DNA from: Rhynchonema sp. JSB1_4
Lineage: Eukaryota > Nematoda > Chromadorea > Monhysterida > Xyalidae
Assembly (NCBI GenBank): GCA_030248065.1
Contig: JASAMV010009201.1
Coordinates: forward strand, 1-64,000
DNA length: 64,000 nt
Direction: 5' to 3'
This document shows, piece after piece, positions 50,201 through 60,568 of this stretch. The first letter of the stretch is position 1; every line of letters starts with the position of its first letter. Both the position numbers and the translations under genes were made by a program. Below the pieces are notes generated by a model. The model saw only the letters and a list, made by a program, of their open reading frames with translations, was not told the origin of the DNA and did not search any database.

Positions 50201-53200
50201 CCCCCAACAACACCGACACCGCCAGGTGCAGGTGTGGGAGTAGCCCCGACAGCGACAGCGACCGGCATGCCGGCGACGCAACCCACACAGATGGTCGCGA
50301 ACGCAGGTATGACAGTGACATCGACAATGACACCGCACGATCAAGTGAGTCAGGGTGAAGCAGAAAACTTTGCTCGGTACAAAGAATGGTTCATCCAGCT
50401 GCATGGTTGTGCGCCGACCCGTGAACACTATGATCACGATTCCGCTCTGATCCGACAGTTTGGCGGCGGCTTCCAAGGTGCGCAACAACCGACAGCTGTC
50501 GTGCAACAGGTGCAGCAACCAAGTCAGGTACCCACGCAGGCAACCGCTGGTTACTACCCGTACGCGCACCAACAACCACAAGCAGCGGCGCAGCTCAATC
50601 TGCAACCGCCTGCACATCCAACTGGTCCTCATCCTTCCCAGTCACCGTATCATCAGTAGGCTCACATAAAGTTTTCACCGAAAAAGCTGTGTGTTGCCTG
50701 TTGGTATATGAACTAAAAGTTCAGACTCACATAAATTTGTCACTACAAATGTGTGATGTCTAAGTTTCAAGAAAGAAGACCTGGCAAACATCAACATTTT
50801 ATTTTCTCTAAGTAAAAATCACCCGTTAATATCATTTTATTTGTGTGTGTTATACCTTTATTATTATTTCTTGGGCGCTTAAGGTAATAGATTAGCTCAC
50901 TAATATTGTGCTAAGGACATTTATTTTCTTTTATACTAAGATCGTCCCAAACTTTGTTAGTTTTCTATCACCTTTATCCTAGAGCTGCCGGGACGTCAGC
51001 TAATTTAGGGGGGATAGTGTGGGGATTCGGGATTAGCCCATTTGAATTTCCGCGCTTGATCCTGTGTCTACAGTAACCCATTCTCTTTTATTGCATTGTC
51101 ATTGTCATTTCTTTGCTCTAAATTCAAATATCGTTCTCTAACCAATCACCAGTAAGAGCCGTCCAATTATCTTATAGCAATTAATCCGTAATGGATCGAC
51201 AAGAGAAAAAGAAACGCGATCGAGTATTTAAAGACGGCCCGAGCACTATTTCCTCAGTTCTCATTACTCATTTCCCAAATTGCACGTGTTCGACTTTTAC
51301 GTCGCTGGTTGACTATTTTGTCAAAACCAATCAGCCACGACGTAGAACACGGGAAATGGTGCTCGCTTAGGTGCGATCACGCCTATAGTCTTTGCTTTTC
51401 TCTCACTCTCGCGCGCCCATTGCCTTATCTAACAAATCTTATTTTTAATAAAATATAAAACCTCAAACTCATTCCATTTTCACTTTTATCTCTTAAAACC
51501 AAACCCAACCATGCGCAATAGTTCATCGCCTAAGCAATAGGTAATCAAGACAGTTTATTTATTAATTGTGATTCCGTCCAACAAGAGTCAAGTCAAGCTC
51601 CAACTGTGCCCCCGATTCTGAGGCGCTTCGGTTTTCGGCACGAGCAATCGTGACGACCTCCGACTTGCCTGCTTTCGGTGAGGTAAGGGATCCTCGACTC
51701 TCCACAGTCCAAAATACAATAAAAGTAGGACCCCGGGGGGTCAAGATTCTACACTGTGACAGATCAATGACCGTGCTGTTTTGTCTCGTGCGAAAACATT
51801 GCGTTGGATCTATGAGTATTTCGTTATATTTCATCAACCCCGGTATACAAACCTGGGCTGGAACAGTTTAGCACAGTTTAACATGGTTGAGCACCGGTAA
51901 GGTCTGGCTCAGGGCGCCATTGCCGTCTAGCATTATCAGCCGAAGCTGCATCTGATGAAGGTCATGTGTCTTTTGGGATTGTGTGGTCATCTGGTGTATC
52001 GTGAGTATCGCCCGTCTGTAAAAGCGGGACGAAACGGAAACCCAGCTATGGTATAACCTAAATAGGAGATAAACGAGGTCGACTACGTTCATAGTTGTAG
52101 GTTGATATTTCTGACGGTGGTTCTGGGTCTGATGATTGGTGTGATGTTCTACAAGCGGATCGGCCCATTGCTGTGGAACGCTGTGCTTGCCTACGTCGAT
52201 GAGGACACTGGCAAGACGCAATACACACTGTCGCCCGGTATGATCATCACTGTGACTGCATCACTTGCTAACGGCATGTGCATCGCCATTATGGCCAAGA
52301 TATATCTAAAGGTACAGTATGTATATACCTGATTGCAGATTAGAAAAGATTCTTCTACTGGCTTGTTTGATTGCTTGAACTTCCACAAAGAAGCTTGTGC
52401 CATTTGCTGTGCCAATTGTGCGAAATTATTGAAGCAGAGCAGCCAATGCAAAATGAAGACCACTGATTTGGGTTTGCAGTATCGTGCACCCACGTACTTT
52501 ACCAACCTGTTTCAGGTTGCGTTCTGGCTAACGCTACTGGAGATGCAGCGCACGGACCAACAATTCGAGCACAGCTACACATACAAGGTCACACTGTTCC
52601 AATTCGTCAACTACTACGGTGCACTGTTCTATCTGGTGTTCGTGCGAAGTCCGGCGCAGGAGAGTCCAATGACACAAGCGAGCATAAAGGCTGATCGGTA
52701 ATGTCTGAAACGGTGCATGAAACTTTGCGATCGGATCTGAGTTGCCTTGGTCACGTGTCTTGAAACATTTAGAGTCTTGGTGCCACTAGTTTTTGACCAT
52801 CGTAAAAATAAAGTTGTTCCCAGATAAGTGAGAAACTCAGTTTTACGCTCACAAAATAAGGGAAGGTCGTATTCAAATCAAATGCAAAAGTTATGTGATC
52901 GAAGCAACACCGCGCTGTACCGGAGCCAAACATCGTGCTTGATGTCGGCTTTGATGTTTTTTCATTGACGTGATGGTCACCCTCAAACGTTGACCATTGT
53001 AGATGTCCACCGACTGGTTGTATGCTTGACGTGGCCGTGCAGCTGTTCATCATTATGACCGGCAAGCAAGCCATCAACAACATCCTCGAATTGGGCGTAC
53101 CCCTCTTGCAGAACTGCTTCAGGCGACGCGGAAAGGTGCAAGATTATATCGTTTTAAAACAGGACGGTCAAAATTAATTTAAACGTTCCTCCACAATCTT

Positions 53201-56200
53201 TTCAGTCTTCTGAGTTGGCCGACGCAGCGCGATGGGAAAAGGACAATTCGCTGAATTCGCCTCCTCCAATCAATCTGTTCGGTGACTACTTGGAGATGCT
53301 CATTCAGTACGTCATCTGATGTTCGTAATCGTTATGCATATGAAAGTGCAGCTGTACACGTCATATTACAGGTACGGCTTTGTGACCATGTTCGTACCGG
53401 CTTTCCCACTGGCACCGCTGTTTGCGTTGTTGAACAACATCATCGAAATCAGGCTGGACGCGTACAAAACACTGACGCAAACCGTGAAGTGCGCTGACAT
53501 GGTTTTGCCAGAGGCCTGTTTGAGGGTATCCCTTTGTCTACACCGTGAAACCCTGGTGAACATGTTTGATCGACGTCCCAATCGACCTGGTCTGCTCATT
53601 ACCACTCCACATGAGCACTCTACAGTATGTGGTGTACATTACATATAAAATGAACTGGATATTTTTATTGCGACCGAGAATAGCTGGTTTCGATCACGTC
53701 ATTGCAAAGCTGGTAGTGCAGGATTAGCATGATTGCAGGGCTGTGCCCGTACGAGTTTCCAACATCCAACCCTGGCAGGGATTATTGGAGATGACTACCC
53801 AGATGGCAGTGTTCACTAACGCTGTTGTTATCGCGTTCACGACGAGCTACGTTGACAGATACGTACGTGATTGTTTGTTGGTAGTCACAAAATGCCGTCG
53901 GAGAAACCTGTCAGGTGGAACTGACCAACTGAAGCTCTATGGTTGGCTTCGGTTCGAGACTGAACTTTTGACTCAGAGGGTCTTCAACTTTTAGGCGTAA
54001 GATTAAACTTAGGCGGTGAATCAACTGAGCAATTCTGGTCAGTTAGTCAGGCCGCAAATCGCCAACCCATTCAATCAAAATCATCAAAAACTCTTCGTCA
54101 ATCGCGTATTTGCAACGGTTCCACGACCAGGAATGCAAGTCAGCAGACAAAAAATGCAAATTTCCTCTACTCTTCCAGGTGTACAACCACATTGAGAGCC
54201 ACGATGCGTACGGTAGTTTCTCCAATTTCACGCTGACCGCGTTCGATACCAACCAATGGTGTCATGCTCACAACAACACCGACGCCCTTGGTTCATTCGC
54301 AGACTCCTTGGTGGATGCAGCCAATAATCTGCTTGGTGGACTTAACGATACATTAGTGAGTGCAATAGGAATGCTTTTGATTCAGGGCTTTTGCACAAAC
54401 TTAGCACATACATGAAGATACCTACAGTGGCTACAGAATATCTGAGCCGGGCAGCTACCTAATAGTTGATTTTTGCTAACGCACGCTGCTGGGCGGTTGA
54501 CGTTTCTGTGCGCAGCTGCTCGGCGTGGATAGTGCGCTCAATCCTATGCTATGGCTGCAACACACACGGCATCGATGGTATGCGAAGTTCTTTGATGTCA
54601 AAATCTTCTGTTTTTCAGTCATTAGATGATCAATGTGCTCAGTTGCGTGAGTTCGAAGGTCAAACCGTGGAGGTGTGCTACATTCGTGATTATAGGGATC
54701 CGGCAAAGAACTATGAGTACTCAGATGTTTGGTTGGTATCACACCTGTCGCTATTTTTGTATACTACAAATCTCAAACTGATCACCATCATATGCGTCCA
54801 GGTACCACGTCTGGATGGGCAAGCTCGCATTCATACTTGTCTTTGAACATCTCATCATGTGCGTGCAACGGTTGTTGGCCTATTTGATCGATGATGTCCC
54901 AGACCATGTCCAGGTACGCTCTACAGTACTTACTATGAAGTTTTGTCTTAAGCAACCTGCTATTGTTGTAAACCAATGGTCACATGAAGACGGGACAAAA
55001 ATCTACGTGAAGACAAATTCTACCTTGTAGGTGGATGTTTAGGTGTTACGATTTGTAATTGTTAGTCAGACCATGACCGTCAGTCTATGTAACTGTCGTG
55101 TTTGCACGACTGACTAACTGACGATTCCAACTGTCAGCGCTGCTGGCATACAAGTATAGTCCGTCCATCAGCTCATTGTACTTTTGTTTGGGAGGTTTTT
55201 TTTCCTTATTTCTGAGCTCCATCAGCATAGGTTTGCTACAAAGGAGGGATCACAGCATACAGTAATCCAAATGACTGACAATTTAGTGCTCAGCGATTTC
55301 TCCTAAGTTACCCAAGAGTCCAAAGGACTTATCACCGTCAGCAACAGAATCGCAGTCAATCTCAGGAAGCCATGGCTCTATTTAAGTGCGCTCCTGTCGC
55401 TCCACATTCAAATTGCTTTGAAGCTTCGGTTCGGGCCACGAAGGGTCCGGTGCGGCAGGCAACCATGTTTGCGCGGCGAGGCGGTCACCTTTTGCTGCGA
55501 TTTTTCTCAGAGTTATCTGTTGTTCGGCTGCGTGGGAGGCTGTTGTTCTATTTTTTGTAGTTTGTAGGCCATCGGTTTTGTGAAGTCACGTCCGCCAATG
55601 GAGCGCTTGTGCTCTTGTTGTTGAGTCAAGACATAATAATTTTTCTTGGTTTGCTGTTGTTTTGAAAGTGGAATGGTCATATCCGGATCAGTTTGGGATT
55701 GCGTATGGTGATGCTGACTAGTGAAAGCAAATAAAGTTGGCAAAATCAAGAGTTTTTCGTCAGTGCAAAAACACTCTTTTCGTTTGGGAGGTTCAGGTTC
55801 CGTTGTGAAAGATTGTTCCTCCGCAAGGCAATGTCAGAGGAAACGGCGCACAAAAATAAAATAAAAATCGATTTCTCTTTCTTTTCTTTTTCGTAAGCCA
55901 ACCGGAACCGGAACAGCACTGGATCCTGTCAAGCTTTTCAGCTTGACAAAAAGTGTCATGAGCTGATGGATGGACTACACATAGCAATGAACTCGTTCAC
56001 AGGTGCACGAACAACGCGAGGAGTATCTGGCGCGTCAGAAGATGCGCAAGGACGTACAGGTTGAACATGAGGAAAGCTCCGAGCCAGATTCGGATTCGGC
56101 CCGTGACACGGATGATGGTCGTTGGCTGAAGGACCTGCCCGACTACGTCGCTGCCAAAGCGAATGGCGTCGCATCGAGAAGGGCGCCTGCTGCACAACGA

Positions 56201-56254
56201 CAGACGGTGTTCGGGCGAATGAGGAGAATGATCGTGCCTTGCTCTTATTATTGA
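38229..56254 (+). CDS. Anoctamin (TMEM16) Ca-activated channel/scramblase, 23 exons
   Basis: Exons: 38229-38286, 38386-38498, 38649-38738, 40403-40696, 40914-41054, 41125-41241, 41302-41380, 41603-41805, 41999-42199, 42464-42637, 42728-42777, 42967-43135, 43288-43409, 52101-52311, 52480-52697, 53003-53135, 53206-53306, 53372-53488, 53739-53862, 54179-54355, 54619-54731, 54802-54913, 56003-56254. Phases chain to 1,122 aa. Family marks are the dimerisation-domain motif [15 protein letters not shown] (near residue 158), [14 protein letters not shown] at the first membrane helix (about 433), [36 protein letters not shown] and [19 protein letters not shown]. Ca-site positions read N772/E776, D818/E821 and E850/D854; D818 replaces the usual Glu. 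The C-terminus is a charged cytosolic tail. Introns after exons 2 and 10 appear to use GC donors. Exons 1-3 are the least certain. Channel versus lipid scramblase cannot be told from sequence. Confidence 0.88.
39173..39628 (-). pseudogene. Retroposed transcript copy A (5'-truncated)
   Basis: On the minus strand this copy ends in gagctcagaaataaa-poly(A) (a poly(T) at 39,171-39,177 on the + strand), like a reverse-transcribed mRNA. It shares about 450 bp with copies B and C. Read on the minus strand, all three contain fragments of one frame ([30 protein letters not shown]), broken at different places. The family is not recognised. It is directly followed by copy B's poly(T). Confidence 0.65.
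39629..40222 (-). pseudogene. Retroposed transcript copy B, head-to-tail with copy A
   Basis: A longer copy extending about 140 bp further at its 5' side than copy A (frame [20 protein letters not shown]). The A+B pair is bounded by one 12-bp direct repeat, gtgcagtgtgtt (39,161-39,172 and 40,223-40,234), as expected for a single target-primed insertion of a dimer. No such repeat separates A from B. It lies in the third anoctamin intron. Confidence 0.68.
42205..42400. repeat. TTCGTCG-rich foldback in an anoctamin intron
   Basis: Between exons 9 and 10 the words tttcgtcg/cgtcgtaaaa and the complementary tacgacgaa/cgacgaaatttt recur about ten times in both orientations, so the intron can fold on itself. 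Probably a decayed MITE. Confidence 0.5.
43476..44207 (+). repeat. 5' LTR
   Basis: 732 bp, TG...CA ends. Contains tatttaaag (TATA-like, about 43,692) and AATAAA at 43,905-43,910. The downstream partner is 736 bp because of a ttta insertion. Confidence 0.92.
44210..44227 (+). promoter_or_regulatory. Candidate primer binding site
   Basis: TGGAAGTCCCACCTCCAG starts two bases after the 5' LTR. Its TGG would pair with a tRNA 3' CCA. The matching tRNA was not determined. Confidence 0.4.
45145..45414 (+). repeat. Three 38-bp direct repeats in the retroelement leader
   Basis: Copies at 45,145-45,182, 45,255-45,292 and 45,377-45,414 read tttcgagcttcctctcgtac followed by aggtc(c/t)(c/t)agggacttggg. 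Spacing is 110 and 122 bp. They lie just upstream of the first gag-frame ATG (45,459), where packaging or RNA-dimer signals of LTR elements usually sit. Confidence 0.85.
45459..48425 (+). pseudogene. Long gag-frame of the LTR element with three internal stops
   Basis: From ATG 45,459 a single reading frame continues to TAA 48,423-48,425, broken by TAA (45,558), TGA (46,887) and TAG (48,066). Segment 2 (45,561-46,886) is Pro/Ser/Lys-rich with no family I know. Segment 3 (46,890-48,065) holds the retrotransposon gag helical domain ([50 protein letters not shown]). It ends in a knuckle-like Cys/His motif, C-x2-C-x5-H-x3-C (near 47,980). Segment 4 is 119 codons, acidic and unrecognised. Either the copies are decayed or the stops are read through. 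Confidence 0.75.
48426..51006 (+). other. 3' interior of the LTR element, with a Gln/Pro-rich open frame
   Basis: No pol homology. Short broken frames occur at 49,313-49,758, including a helical stretch ([20 protein letters not shown]). A 174-codon frame at about 50,135-50,659 is rich in Gln, Pro and Thr, with one structured-looking segment ([18 protein letters not shown]). The origin is unknown; it could be captured host sequence or a remnant of a structural polyprotein. Frame changes suggest decay. Confidence 0.5.
51018..51753 (+). repeat. 3' LTR
   Basis: 736 bp, nearly identical to the 5' LTR. Immediately followed by the CTGT target duplication and then anoctamin intron sequence. Confidence 0.92.
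55155..55979. mobile_element. TATAGTCC foldback MITE (copy 3) split by retroposed copy C
   Basis: Outer termini tatagtccgtccatcagctc and the complement agctgatggatggactaca. After removing 55,198-55,793 the remainder is about 230 bp and matches the 37,079-37,261 element in reverse. It lies in the last anoctamin intron. Confidence 0.75.
55198..55781 (-). pseudogene. Retroposed transcript copy C
   Basis: About 584 bp, colinear with copy B over most of its length. A 12-bp target duplication gtttgggaggtt flanks it (55,186-55,197 and 55,782-55,793). The poly(T) start indicates a minus-strand transcript. It inserted into a TATAGTCC foldback element in the last anoctamin intron. The minus-strand frame ([18 protein letters not shown] onward) stays open for about 78 codons and then stops. 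Confidence 0.75.
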
Positions 56255-56867
56255 GTCGAAGCTGATAATTCGTGATCAGTGCTTTTTGTTCAAGTGCTCC
56301 ATGATTCCGACGCTACTCATTTTTGCCATGATACGGTATTATATTGACTCGAATTATCGACAGCGCAATGGCCTCCCCCGTTTGTGCCTTTGAGATTTCA
56401 TGTCATAGCGGATCTATGTATATATATGTATAGTGGTTCTTTTGCCATGTTTCTTCGGTATATGGATTCGATTCGGTTATGCTCGTAATGTTCTGTTACA
56501 TAGCTGTTAAACTGGATTTGTTTTTTCGTACTAAGTTTTCGCTCCTAAATGTTGTTCCCTTGCGCCAAATGAGCAACTCTTTCACGCTGGCCGAAATTAG
56601 TGCTCCATCGCTGTCACAAAATGTGATTCAGACAAAAATTTGTCCTCATTGTCTCCAAGCCCAAAATGGACATGTATAACTCCACCTTAACTATAAATGA
56701 CAATGAGTTGAGTTGATGGCTCGTAGCAAAGGCGTCTTAACGCAACTGACACCAAGCAATAAGTCGTGAGGTAAATACTCGAAACCAGTTAGGCACTTCA
56801 CTCAGGTGTTGATACGAAGTGAGAACTGTTGATTTCCTGCAGTCAGTGTCTTGCGGGCAAGATAAAC
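56255..56867. other. Spacer between anoctamin and dioxygenase cluster
   Basis: 613 bp with a tatatatgtata stretch (about 56,416). It should contain the anoctamin 3' UTR and the first dioxygenase promoter; no definite signal was assigned. Confidence 0.45.
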
Positions 56868-58507
56868 ATGTTCACCACACTCGTGATTTTAGGAGGTCGG
56901 TTTGCTTTTTTTCAATCAGTGCAAAGTTTGCGTTTTGCAGAATACATGATCGCCAGCAGCGTGGTTTTGGCAGCCTTGTTCGAGCTGTTTTCACATACCG
57001 GCGGTGCACCAGGTCATCGTCAGTGCGAATGCACCAGATGGCCTCGTGACCTTGCGATCTGCGGTTTAACGCACTGTTTTTTAAGCGTTTCTGCTTATCT
57101 TTGCCAATAACGCGCAGGAGCGACGGCAGCTCAGCTGAACTGGTTGTTCGACCTTGCCAATTCAGGCAACAATCAAAATGGCTACAGTCCATCTGTAAAT
57201 CCGTTTGTGCGCCAACAGCCAGGTCAATGTCTGCGCACGGCCGCTGATGACATTGGACCATATTACACCATCGGGGCACCGTTCAAAGCCGGATTGATCT
57301 GCACTGAAATGTGAGTATCACCATCATCAACTTTGTGTGCCTACATGCATGTGTGCAATTTTTTTAGTTTTTTGTGACGAGACTGGTGTCGAGTGGTCGA
57401 GTCTATGATGAGTAATCCAGAAATCAATTCAATGAAAATCAAATCAAATCCATTCCCGCGACGCGATCACGATTGAACCGATCTTCAGTTTTATACCGTG
57501 CCCAAGACTTGCGTCACTGATGTTTCACCAAACCTTTTTCAGCCAGTCGTCCCCATTACGTATCAGTGGCCGTGTATTAGACGCTGACTGCTTGACCCCA
57601 CTGGAAGCGACCTTCGATTTCTGGCAAGCTGACGTGCGAGGCGCTTACTCATTGTTTGGGGGCTCCGCTGACCCGACGGTACGTTATCACGACAGGCTGC
57701 GTGAAACACCAGCGTTTAGGTGGCATGCACTTTGCTGGCATCTGGGTAGTTTTGGGTTTGATTTGGCATCAAAATGTTTTTATACAATACGCCCATGGGA
57801 AATCTCAGCCACATTGTGTTGTGTGCTATACACCCAGTGCACAACAGATTGGCTGCTGCGATGTGTAATGAGCTATAATATAAGATTTCAGCACGCAGAA
57901 GGTTATCAAAGATGCATATTCGTTGCATGTACCCAGGTCTGCCGATCGAAAATCCACACCGACCGTAAAGGCAGATACGAGGTGTTGACTGCTTACCCGG
58001 GTCTCTACACAGGTCGCCCAAGACATGTCCATGTGAAAATCAATGCGCTTGGATACCAAGAATTGACCACGCAGATATATTTTTCGGATGGTATCTTCAA
58101 TATATTTTACTGCTTTTTCCAGATTAGCGCTGCAAGTTCACAAGTAAGCACTTCAAATTTGGGTTCAAGGATTCTATCTAGATAATGGTTACGCCACCAT
58201 TTGAATTTAGAATGTATGAATTAGAGGCAGCCTGCGCCGATCACCAAGTTTGATGAGTTTAAAATACCCAAGGTTGTTTTTTTGCTCAGATTCATCGCGC
58301 AACTCCAACGACGTGGCCTGTTTCGGCTGTCGTGACCAATCACAAGTGATCAATGTTCGTGTCATTCGTGATCCGAAAACCGGTCTTCAAACTCGCGACG
58401 GCACTTTCAACGTTTATCTGAGCAAATATGGTAGACCTCCGTCAAATGCGGGAAAGAATGTCCCCTTTCGGCCGGGAAGCCTTGGGAGAGTGTTCCCGCT
58501 TCAGTGA
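56868..58507 (+). CDS. Secreted intradiol ring-cleavage dioxygenase-like protein 1
   Basis: Five exons: 56868-56895, 57118-57310, 57543-57678, 57937-58090, 58290-58507; 729 nt, 242 aa, phases consistent. A short signal peptide (MFTTLVILGG) is split by a phase-1 intron. Intradiol dioxygenases cleave catechols between the two hydroxyls using Fe(III) held by two Tyr and two His. All four are present by motif: Y59 in GPYYTIGAP, Y143 in YPGLY, and H149/H151 in RPRHVHVK. Other family marks are TFDFWQAD and LTTQIYFSD. The C-terminal exon carries CFGC and then INVRVIRDPKTG. It is first of three tandem paralogues. Its third exon (136 nt) equals exons 3+4 of its neighbour (86+50), so one intron differs. 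The substrate is unknown; extracellular catechols are plausible. Confidence 0.85.
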
Positions 58508-58748
58508 CAAGATAGGCAAACCAAATGCAATCGAGGTGGGGAGAATGACCCACCTTAACTATGGAAAAATTGACGGAATACCTGTGATTGGTTGTTAAGA
58601 TTGCAATTCTGACATCATAATCCGCAATTGTGTGCACTTTGATCGAAATATATTCTTCAGACTTCATTTTGTGTAACTCCCTCAACCGGGCTGTTTGAAG
58701 TATTGAACTATTGTATCGAAATTGCTTTTTTAACCAAAAAATTCAAGA

Positions 58749-58760
58749 AATAAAAATAAA
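58749..58760 (+). terminator. Candidate polyadenylation signals, dioxygenase 1
   Basis: Two overlapping AATAAA hexamers about 245 nt after the stop codon. Position-based assignment. Confidence 0.45.
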
Positions 58761-59074
58761 CTGGATTTGAAACGGATATCAGGATGCTTATTGATACAGT
58801 CATTTGTCTGTGACGTGCAAAGGGATTACATGTTCAAAGCCTATGAATAAAGCGAAATATTTTTGATCGACAAAATAAACAAAACCTAGTTCGAGAATAA
58901 GTGACGCTTTGTTGATATTGCGGTTTTAGCCCGGCTTTGCAATGGTCACGACTCACCGCAACTGTTTTTTTTATCAATTGGCTTCTGAAGGATCTATCAC
59001 AGCTGTGTTTTGAACTTTAGAGAACTCATCGACACTTTGATGCACTTTTAATTTCAGCAATCATTATCAATAAG

Positions 59075-60568
59075 ATGAAAGCTGCTTGCTATGTTTTCCT
59101 ATTTTTCGCCTTCGGCGGTGAGTATTCTTTTCTTGTGTTCAACGTTTATCATATACATACAGTAAGTCTGCCCTCTTCATACCACATCCCCGCAATCTGC
59201 AGTAGTGCATGGCCAACTTGATTGGTTGTTCGACATAATCAGCGACAAAGGTGACTCCAGTGGTCATGTAAATCCGTTCGTGCGAGCACAAGGAGCCCAA
59301 TGTATGCCAACGGAAAAATTGCCGGAAGGACCGTACTATGCGAAAGGAGCACCGTTCAAGCAAAGTACCATTTGTGCCATGTCGTGAGTTGTAGAGGATC
59401 GGCTTAGCGAATACTCTGCGTATGCTTGCGCCAGTGTTTTTCATATTTTGCAGAAGTCAAAGTCCGTTGAAGTTCAGTGGTGTTGTCTATGACGCTGACT
59501 GTATGACTCCAATAGAGGCAACCTTCGATTTCTGGCAAGGTCTGTTTTCTAAATATTTTCTTTCCAAAAAGGTGCCCTCTAAAATGTGAACTCAGAATCA
59601 AAGCATTTATCCCACTACAGCTGACTACCAAGGGCAGTATTCGCTGTTTGGCGGACCAAACGACGTGAACGTGAGTTTAAAAAGTAAATGTCTTCGTGAT
59701 GTTTACCAAAAAACCAGTTTCAATTTGATATAGTATTGTCGGTCGAAAGTGCAAACAGACACGCAAGGCCGGTACAATATTCTGACGGTGTACCCCGGCC
59801 TCTATACTGGTCGTCCAAGGCATATTCATGCCAAAGTCAGTGCCCCTGGCTATGAAACGTTGACCACAGAGGTCTATTTCTCGGATGGTGCGTTTGGCAA
59901 ATTTTGTGGATTTATAAATTTTCTAAATTATGTATAGTTCATGATATTTTGTATGTTCTGATATCTTGCTTGCCATTGGTCAGCATTCACAAAGCCAACA
60001 CTGGCAGAGACAGTACATATGGTAAATCGGGAGCAAAAGATCATGGGCCCCGTGTACCTGTGTCCTTCCGTTATTTGAGGTCCTGTTCTACCATAGTTTT
60101 GATGAGTGTACATTTACTTCCTACCACCTCATCAACAACCATTGCGCTAGTCAAAATGGATATGATCCCCAAAAGTCCAAAGATAAAATGACGCACATAT
60201 GGATCAATCACTGATGTGATCGGTTCAAACCCCCATCAAGTTTCGAATCTGGACCAACACTGCAATTGCACACAGACCAGAGCCGCAACAACCCGAGCAT
60301 CGGCTGTTTTGGCTGCAAGCACCAATCGCAAGTCATCAACGTGCGCGTGCAACGTGACCCAAGCACCGGGCTGCTCACTCGATACGGCACCTTCAATTTC
60401 TATTTGAGCAAATTCGGTAATCCGAATGGTTTGGGTGGGGGCTGGGGTCAATTCAATGGTCGGGGCATGCCCGGCGGAGGATGGGATGGGTTCCCCAATG
60501 GATTTAACGGGGGACGACGACCGCAGATGCCGGGACGTGGACAGATGGGCGTCGGACAGCGCGGGTGA
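59075..60568 (+). CDS. Secreted intradiol ring-cleavage dioxygenase-like protein 2, Gly-rich tail
   Basis: Six exons: 59075-59117, 59203-59383, 59454-59539, 59621-59670, 59734-59887, 60276-60568; 807 nt, 268 aa, phases consistent. The N-terminus MKAACYVFLFFAFG is a clear signal peptide. Predicted iron ligands are Y60 (GPYYAKGAP), Y144 (YPGLY) and H150/H152 (RPRHIHAK). The core is closest to protein 1 (shared QLxWLFD, VNPFVR, EATFDFWQ, CFGC). The last exon extends about 45 residues past the paralogue's end into a Gly/Arg/Met/Pro-rich tail (GGGWGQFNGRGMPGGGW), perhaps an extracellular-matrix or adhesive segment. Likely a functional enzyme by motif conservation; substrate unknown. Confidence 0.85.

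Larger units (their letters stand above)
43476..51753 (+). mobile_element. Gag-only LTR retrotransposon, 8,278 bp, in an anoctamin intron
   Basis: Two LTRs (43,476-44,207 and 51,018-51,753) start TGTGGGG and end TTCTACA. I count two substitutions and one 4-bp indel between them, so insertion is recent. The 4-bp duplication CTGT flanks the element (43,472-43,475 and 51,754-51,757). A polypurine tract (aggggggata, 51,007-51,016) precedes the 3' LTR. The 6.8-kb interior encodes a retrotransposon-type gag, but I see no protease, reverse transcriptase, RNase H or integrase motif in any frame. It would therefore need enzymes in trans. It lies in the same orientation as the host gene, in the intron between exons 13 and 14. 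Confidence 0.9.

Noticed and set aside
50022..50632. Minus-strand open frames opposite the Gln/Pro-rich frame
   Set aside because: Antisense shadow of a repetitive Q/P codon stretch.
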